Shown: piece after piece, positions 13,608-13,608 of the stretch | How positions within the stretch are numbered: the first letter of the stretch is position 1 | How the letters are laid out: the number at the start of each line of letters is the position of its first letter | NCBI GenBank assembly: GCA_030595845.1 | Contig: JAUVCL010000045.1 | Location: forward strand, 1-13,608 | DNA from: Campylobacterota bacterium | GTDB taxonomy: Bacteria; Campylobacterota; Campylobacteria; Campylobacterales; Sulfurovaceae | Direction of reading: 5' to 3' | Length of the DNA stretch: 13,608 bases | Position numbers and translations under genes: made by a program | The notes under the pieces: generated by a model | What the model was told of the DNA's origin: nothing | Seen by the model: the letters and a program-made list of their open reading frames with translations, nothing else | The model's database searches: none

Positions 13608-13608
13608 T

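Overview
The window looks like chromosomal DNA of an autotrophic, nitrogen-oxide-respiring Campylobacterota (Sulfurovum, Sulfurimonas or Nitratiruptor-like). The support is the low GC content, heavy AGA/AAA codon use, an autotrophic gene set (two Aquificota/Campylobacterota-style multi-subunit 2-oxoacid:ferredoxin oxidoreductases, as used in the reductive TCA cycle, plus a DabA-type inorganic carbon uptake protein), and a NorC cytochrome. Genus assignment is inference; Aquificota is a less likely alternative.

Layout. (1) 1-606: the minus strand carries the first codons of a probable norB and a complete norC. They are divergent from an Rrf2-family Fe-S regulator (607-1020, TTG start preferred), with repeated AGTAGTAAT half-sites between them. 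(2) 1021-1679: 659 bp without a convincing gene. It holds a long imperfect hairpin (1416-1497) behind a TATAAT box, and a short dyad just before the first oxidoreductase gene. (3) 1680-5426: a tight operon epsilon-alpha-beta-gamma-delta for a five-subunit 2-oxoacid:ferredoxin oxidoreductase. (4) 5427-5608: a GNRA-capped hairpin, then a TATAAT box, then a leader that folds on itself. (5) 5609-8968: a second, paralogous epsilon-alpha-beta-gamma set with no delta (ferredoxin) subunit of its own, closed by a 12-bp hairpin. (6) 9090-10064: a COG0523/CobW-type G3E GTPase. (7) 10133-10699, minus strand: two tandem small paralogous proteins sharing C10/C12/C46/H49 but with opposite tails, one Gly/Cys/His and one poly-Asp/Glu. 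(8) 10810-13398, minus strand: dabA, whose start overlaps the end of an unrecognised upstream gene that runs off the window.

How they fit together. The two oxidoreductases would drive the ferredoxin-dependent reductive carboxylations (acetyl-CoA to pyruvate, succinyl-CoA to 2-oxoglutarate) or the reverse reactions. Which set does which cannot be read from the sequence. DabA would supply inorganic carbon. The GTPase and the two Cys/His small proteins look like metal-handling functions, and DabA has a zinc site of beta-carbonic-anhydrase type, so a metal-supply link is a reasonable but unproven idea. The most unfamiliar elements are the small paralog pair, the 1416-1497 hairpin, the shared-delta arrangement, and the partial gene upstream of dabA.
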